Positions 12,597-16,717 of a stretch of DNA of 16,717 bases are shown here, one piece after another. Under the pieces are notes generated by a model. It searched no databases. It was not told the origin of the DNA and saw only the letters and a program-made list of their open reading frames with translations. Both the position numbers and the translations under genes were made by a program. The stretch covers positions 1 through 16,717 of the forward strand of contig JBAWYD010000054.1 in assembly GCA_037143735.1 (NCBI GenBank), read 5' to 3'. Source of the stretch: JAPLJQ01 sp037143735 (lineage in GTDB: Bacteria > Desulfobacterota > Syntrophia > Syntrophales > UBA2185). Position 1 is the stretch's first letter, and each line of letters starts with the position of its first letter.

Positions 12597-13784
12597 TTAC
12601 AACATCTCAAAGATCCCCGCCGCCCCCATGCCGCCGGCGATGCACATGGATACAATACCGCGTTTCGCCTTGCGACGCTTCAGCTCATAGAGGAGCTGGG
12701 CGGTCAGTTTGGCCCCGGTGCATCCCAAGGGATGGCCGAGGGCGATGGCGCCGCCGTTGGGATTGATGTCCCCGGCTGTCAGGCGGTTTTCGATACCGAC
12801 AGACCTGATGGAGTAAAGGGCCTGACAGGCAAAGGCTTCATTGATTTCAAACACATCAATATCTTTTGACGTCAGTCCCGCCATTTTCAAAACTTTTGGT
12901 ATGGCAAAGGCAGGACCGATACCCATTTCTTCCGGTTTACAGCCTGCAACGGCATAATGCGTCAGCCTTGCCAAGGGCTTTAATCCAAGCGACCTGGCTT
13001 TTTCATCGGTCATCAGCAGGGTCAGGGCCGCCCCATCTGTCATCTGAGAGGAATTTCCTGCTGTGACGGAACCCCCCTGTTTGAAGGGAGATTTCAACCT
13101 CGCCAGATCCTCCATTGTGGTAGGCCATCTGACACCGTCATCCATATCGAAAACGACCTGTTCTCTGATCCTTTTACCATTCTTTGTCTTTGTATATCGA
13201 TAGGCATTAATGGGAATGATTTCATCCTTGAATTTTCCGGCCTTTATGGCTTCAAATGCCCGGCGGTTGCTCTCCATGCCGAATTTATCCTGATCTTCGC
13301 GGGAGATTTTGTAATTTGCAGCGACGTTCTCCGCGGTAATACCCATGGATACATAGGTATTCGGCAGATCGCCCCAGTCCGGATGAGGACGGAAAATGCT
13401 TCCCCCCATAGGGATATGGGACATGGACTCGCAGCCGCCGGCAATGATCACTTCCGACCAGCCAGCCCTGATCTTCGCCGTCGCGTCGGCAATAGCCTGC
13501 ACACCGGAAGAACAGAAACGGTTAATCACCATTCCCGATGTGGTAATGGGCAGTCCGCCTCCGATGGCAATTACCTTACCAAGATTCATCCCCTGTTCAG
13601 CCTCAGGAAACGCGCACCCCACGATGAGATCATCCACATCTTCAGGCTTCAACGCGGGAACCCTCGCCAGGAGACCCTTTAAAACCTGGATGCCTATTTC
13701 ATCTCCCCTGGTTCCAGCAAGCCCTCCCCTTCTGTACCGGCCCCCCGGACTTCTGACGGATTCAACAATAACAGCATCACTCAT
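12597..13784 (-). CDS. Acetyl-CoA acyltransferase (beta-oxidation thiolase)
   Basis: A 395-residue degradative-type thiolase that cleaves 3-ketoacyl-CoA with CoA to acetyl-CoA and a shortened acyl-CoA; the reverse condensation is also possible. Cys91 in NRFCSSGVQ is the acyl-accepting nucleophile, NEAF at 315-318 is the oxyanion/solvent motif, His351 in GHPLGCTG activates the nucleophile, and Cys381 in CIAGGMG is the second catalytic cysteine. All are intact and the length is normal. The N-terminus AVIVESVRSPGGRYRRGGL matches FadA-like thiolases. The ATG has an AAGGAGGAAG site upstream. It is the last gene of the operon, 22 nt after the hydroxyacyl-CoA dehydrogenase gene, and a hairpin terminator follows. 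Chain-length preference cannot be read. Confidence 0.95.
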   Translation of the reverse strand: MSDAVIVESVRSPGGRYRRGGLAGTRGDEIGIQVLKGLLARVPALKPEDVDDLIVGCAFPEAEQGMNLGKVIAIGGGLPITTSGMVINRFCSSGVQAIADATAKIRAGWSEVIIAGGCESMSHIPMGGSIFRPHPDWGDLPNTYVSMGITAENVAANYKISREDQDKFGMESNRRAFEAIKAGKFKDEIIPINAYRYTKTKNGKRIREQVVFDMDDGVRWPTTMEDLARLKSPFKQGGSVTAGNSSQMTDGAALTLLMTDEKARSLGLKPLARLTHYAVAGCKPEEMGIGPAFAIPKVLKMAGLTSKDIDVFEINEAFACQALYSIRSVGIENRLTAGDINPNGGAIALGHPLGCTGAKLTAQLLYELKRRKAKRGIVSMCIAGGMGAAGIFEML

Positions 13785-13806
13785 GATCTTCCTCCTTCAT
13801 CTTCTC

Positions 13807-16221
13807 TTAATTGCGCAAAGGTTTCCCTGTGTTGAGCATGTGCATGATCCTGTCCTGGGTCTTCTGCTCGCCGCAGAGGCTCATGAATGCTTCCCTTTCC
13901 AGATCAAGAATTTCCTGTTCCGTGACCAGCGTGCCTTCCGGACAGTCGCCGCCGGACAGAATATAGGCAAGCTTTCTCGCAATGTACACATCATAGTCTG
14001 AAGCGAATTTGCCATGATTCATATTGTACAGGACCGAATCACACATTCCCCTGAAATTTTCCCCCATGACGGGAATGGACGCCGGTTTCGGTTTCTTATA
14101 GAATCTGGACAACCCGAGAACGACCTGCTTTGCATCCCAGATCTGCTGATCCCTGTTGAGACTGATATTTTCGGTTTTCCTGATGTAGCCCAGTTCCATC
14201 GCCTCCACAGCGCTGGTAGCCACCTTTGCCGTGGCGATGTTTTCAAAGGCCTTGGCGTAAAAATGCTGGAGATTCAACCCTGCTTCGAGCACGCCGTCAG
14301 GAAGGCCCTCGGTAACCCGTACCATCATCTCCTTGCAGCCTCCTCCGGCGGGAATGACGCCCACGCCGACTTCTACAAGGCCCATATAGGTTTCACCGCA
14401 GGGCTGACATCTGGCGCCATGCATGGCGACTTCGCAGCCTCCGCCCAACGACATGCCGGCAGGCGCCGTCACGACAGGTTTGGAAAGATACTTCATTCTC
14501 ATGTTGGCATTCTGAAACCCTTCGACCAGTTTCTCCAGCATGTCCCAATCCCCCTTCTGTGCGGCAATCAAAACCATGAAGACGTTGGCGCCGACAGAAA
14601 AGTTGGTGGCGTGGTTCCCTACAACCAGCCCGGAAAAATCCTTCTCCACGATGTCGCAGCCGTCAAACATCATCTGGACGATATCCTGATCGACGGCGTT
14701 CATCTTGGTGTGGAACTCAAGGCAGGCAACACCGTCGCCGATGTCAACCAAGCTGGCGCCGGGATTCTGTTTCACAACCTTTTTACGGTCCTTGAAAGAC
14801 GGCAAAAGGATGATCTTGGGATTCTCCTCGAGTTTCACATAGCCCTTTGTCCCAAAATCATAGTAGTACGGACCGTCTTCTTTTTTCGTATAGAAAGACT
14901 CAAACCCGGCGGCCAGCATGTCTTCGACTTTCGCTGGAACCGTTTTCCCCAACTTTTTCATGACCGTAACGGCGCTTCGGATACCGATGGCATCCCATGT
15001 TTCAAACGGGCCGAGTTGGTGGTTGTAGCCCCATTTCATGGCGTTGTCGATGCCCACGATGTTATCACATATTTCAGGAACCCGGTTGGCCGCATAGATA
15101 AAGTTGTTGCACAGATATTCACGGGCGGTCTCCGCCGCCACATCTGTTCCGTTAAATACCGCTTTGATCATTTCGGGCACATTGTCTTCAATCTTTCTTG
15201 CCAGAGAAACGGATTCATATTTCGGTTTGCCTGCGGGAACATATTCCATGGTGTTGTAGTCAAGAACCAGTTTGGATTTTTTGCCCTTGTCACCCTCTCT
15301 TTTGTAAAATCCCTGTTTTGTCTTGTTCCCCAGCCATTTCTTCTCCATCATTCTGTCCATGAAATCGAGAGGAATGAAAATCTCCCGCATCTCGTCATCC
15401 GGCGCCGCTTCATACAAGTTTTTCATGACATGGTGGCCTGTATCCAGACCCACGAGATCGAGGGTTCCGAAGATGGACGATCCCGGTCTGCCCAGTGATT
15501 TTCCTATAATGGCATCCGTTTCGTCGAATCTCAGATGCTTATCCACAGTCAAACGGACGGCGTTTGATATGTCAAAAACACCGATGCGGTTCCCGACGAA
15601 GTTGGGAACATCCTTGCAGATCACGATACCTTTGCCCAAAACCCGCTCACAGAAGTCCGCCATAAAATCTATAACTTCTTTTTTCGTCTCAACACCCGGA
15701 ATAATCTCCAGAAGCCGCATATATCGAGGTGGATTAAAAAAGTGTGTCCCGAGGAAATTTTTCTTCAGCCTTGGGCCGAAATTCGCAGAAATGTCTTTTA
15801 TGGGTATTCCCGATGTGTTGGTTGAAACAATACAATCCGGTTTGATCACCTTTTCGACGCGGGCCATCAGCTCCTGCTTGATTTTGAGATTCTCGATCAC
15901 CACTTCGATGACCCAGTCCGCATCGGAGAGCCATTTCAGGTGATCCTCAAAGTTTCCCGTTTTGATCATGGCTGCGTTCTTCTTGGTATAAAAGCTGGCT
16001 GGCTTGGATTTCGATATTGCGGCAAGGCCGTTTGCGGCAAATCTGTTTCTCCACCCCGGACTTTTTTCGGTCAAGCCCTTCTGCCTGTCGTCTTCTGTAA
16101 GCTCAAAGGGTATAATGTCCAACAGGACACACTCGATTCCCGCATTGGTCAAATGAGCAGCAATGGCAGCGCCCATAACCCCCGCTCCCAAAACGGCAGC
16201 TTTTTTTATTTCGTATGGCAT
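13807..16221 (-). CDS. 3-hydroxyacyl-CoA dehydrogenase / enoyl-CoA hydratase, FadN type
   Basis: An 804-residue two-function enzyme that hydrates enoyl-CoA and oxidises the 3-hydroxyacyl-CoA with NAD+. The dehydrogenase part comes first: a Rossmann fold with GAGVMG at 12-17, a GTHFFNPPRYMRLLEIIPG block holding catalytic His160 and Glu172, then KDVPNFVGNRI and two C-terminal helical domains (about 207-310 and 363-450, the second with YNHQLGPFETWDAIG). A crotonase domain occupies about 485-690, with GANVF near 544 for the oxyanion hole, Glu597 in GGGCEVAM and Glu617 in GLVEVGVGVIPAGGG as the two catalytic acids. The HAD-before-crotonase order and the size fit the FadN/YusL family rather than FadB, where the order is reversed. 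AAGGAGGAG precedes the ATG. It lies between the acyl-CoA dehydrogenase and thiolase genes. Confidence 0.95.
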   Translation of the reverse strand: MPYEIKKAAVLGAGVMGAAIAAHLTNAGIECVLLDIIPFELTEDDRQKGLTEKSPGWRNRFAANGLAAISKSKPASFYTKKNAAMIKTGNFEDHLKWLSDADWVIEVVIENLKIKQELMARVEKVIKPDCIVSTNTSGIPIKDISANFGPRLKKNFLGTHFFNPPRYMRLLEIIPGVETKKEVIDFMADFCERVLGKGIVICKDVPNFVGNRIGVFDISNAVRLTVDKHLRFDETDAIIGKSLGRPGSSIFGTLDLVGLDTGHHVMKNLYEAAPDDEMREIFIPLDFMDRMMEKKWLGNKTKQGFYKREGDKGKKSKLVLDYNTMEYVPAGKPKYESVSLARKIEDNVPEMIKAVFNGTDVAAETAREYLCNNFIYAANRVPEICDNIVGIDNAMKWGYNHQLGPFETWDAIGIRSAVTVMKKLGKTVPAKVEDMLAAGFESFYTKKEDGPYYYDFGTKGYVKLEENPKIILLPSFKDRKKVVKQNPGASLVDIGDGVACLEFHTKMNAVDQDIVQMMFDGCDIVEKDFSGLVVGNHATNFSVGANVFMVLIAAQKGDWDMLEKLVEGFQNANMRMKYLSKPVVTAPAGMSLGGGCEVAMHGARCQPCGETYMGLVEVGVGVIPAGGGCKEMMVRVTEGLPDGVLEAGLNLQHFYAKAFENIATAKVATSAVEAMELGYIRKTENISLNRDQQIWDAKQVVLGLSRFYKKPKPASIPVMGENFRGMCDSVLYNMNHGKFASDYDVYIARKLAYILSGGDCPEGTLVTEQEILDLEREAFMSLCGEQKTQDRIMHMLNTGKPLRN

Positions 16222-16235
16222 AATTCTCCTCCTTT

Positions 16236-16717
16236 TTAATATGCGAATGATTCATCCGCCATTTCGATAGGAACCCGCTCACCTCTTTTGATCGCTTCAC
16301 ACCTTGACTTAATGGATGACAGGGTATCCACGGCAAAGAATTTTGCCACGGCGATCTTGCCTTCATAGAAGGCTACATCTGCATTTTCGTGGATGAGGGC
16401 CCGTTTCTTGCCTTTCGAATCCTCTATCCCTTTTTCCGTATAGATGGCCTGTAACTTCTCATGGGCAAGCCCGGCGGCCTGCAACAGGAAATGACCGATC
16501 ACGACGTCGCCGAAGATGTCAAGATAAGGGGTTGCATTCAGAATGGGAATCATGAAACCGGAACTCCTTCCCATTTGGGCAAATTGCATGGTCAGATCGA
16601 TGATCGCATTCTGGGCTTCTTCCAGATGGGCAGCGTATTGCTTGAGTCCTCCGATCTCCTTCGTTTTTGCAATGGTTGCACTGGTCTCACCCAGGAGATT
16701 CATGACATCCATTCCCT
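16236..16717 (-). CDS. Acyl-CoA dehydrogenase, C-terminal part (5' cut off)
   Basis: The frame is open to the window edge, so the start and the FAD-binding core lie outside. The visible 158-plus residues are the C-terminal extension found in large (about 600-residue) acyl-CoA dehydrogenases of the DmdC / FadE-like group: YAAHLEEAQNAIIDLTMQF, then GFMIPILNATPYLDIFGDVVIGHFLLQAAGLA, then FYEGKIAVAKFFAVDTLSSIKSRCEAI. These flavoenzymes oxidise acyl-CoA to trans-2-enoyl-CoA and pass electrons to electron-transfer flavoprotein. It ends 14 nt before the start of the hydratase/dehydrogenase gene, so it is the first enzyme of the cycle encoded in one operon. The substrate cannot be told from this end. 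Confidence 0.9.
   Translation of the reverse strand, partial: GMDVMNLLGETSATIAKTKEIGGLKQYAAHLEEAQNAIIDLTMQFAQMGRSSGFMIPILNATPYLDIFGDVVIGHFLLQAAGLAHEKLQAIYTEKGIEDSKGKKRALIHENADVAFYEGKIAVAKFFAVDTLSSIKSRCEAIKRGERVPIEMADESFAY

Noticed and set aside
14014..15498. Long 494-codon plus-strand ORF
   Set aside because: It lies fully antisense to the hydroxyacyl-CoA dehydrogenase/enoyl-CoA hydratase gene, has no ribosome-binding site and reads as low-quality His- and Phe-rich sequence.

Overview
The window looks like chromosomal DNA of an anaerobic, Gram-negative fatty-acid degrader, most plausibly a deltaproteobacterium (Desulfobacterota, for example the Syntrophales). This is an inference from protein style: an acyl-CoA dehydrogenase / FadN-type hydroxyacyl-CoA dehydrogenase / thiolase operon, an AmpG muropeptide permease, an SSS symporter with a small partner protein, and many toxin-antitoxin genes. 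No rRNA, tRNA, CRISPR array or intact insertion sequence was found.

Layout. (1) 1-931 (+): 3' part of a family-2-like glycosyltransferase cut by the window edge. (2) About 930-3160 (-): a weak small ORF, a 176-aa hypothetical protein, and a secreted TPR protein whose six 34-residue repeats are a 612-bp DNA tandem repeat. (3) About 3160-5580: a toxin-antitoxin region with much decay. It holds an intact AbiEi-type antitoxin gene followed, with an ATGA overlap, by only the first about 15 codons of an AbiEii-like toxin. Two 74-bp direct repeats bracket that pair, a C-terminal scrap of an XRE-type HTH protein abuts one repeat, and a complete ribbon-helix-helix/MazF pair follows. (4) 5580-7627 (-): an operon of a class-I glutamine-amidotransferase-like peptidase (C26) and AmpG, whose best start is a CTG. 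(5) 7628-8055: a 428-bp intergenic region between divergent genes with a perfect 12-bp-arm palindrome, a strong bidirectional terminator, a Fur-like box and a diverged repeat; it may encode a small RNA of about 100 nt. (6) 8056-10438 (+): a PEBP/YbhB-type lipoprotein, a 46-aa membrane protein and an SSS sodium:solute symporter. (7) 10563-12382 (+): a GC-richer orphan malonate decarboxylase alpha subunit (MdcA) with no other mdc gene, followed by a 40-codon remnant resembling the C-terminus of CHAT-domain proteins. (8) 12597-16717 (-): a tight beta-oxidation operon, read as acyl-CoA dehydrogenase (5' cut off), two-domain 3-hydroxyacyl-CoA dehydrogenase/enoyl-CoA hydratase, thiolase and terminator.

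How the parts work together. The operon at 12.6-16.7 kb would carry acyl-CoA through one oxidation cycle to acetyl-CoA. The MdcA homologue may add an acyl or CoA transferase activity and the symporter may import a carboxylate, but their substrates cannot be read from sequence. The 3-5.6 kb and 10.5-12.4 kb regions look like accessory DNA. The most unusual items are the degraded abiE locus with its flanking repeats, the possible regulated small RNA at about 7.87-7.97 kb, the orphan mdcA with the CHAT scrap, and the C26-AmpG pairing.
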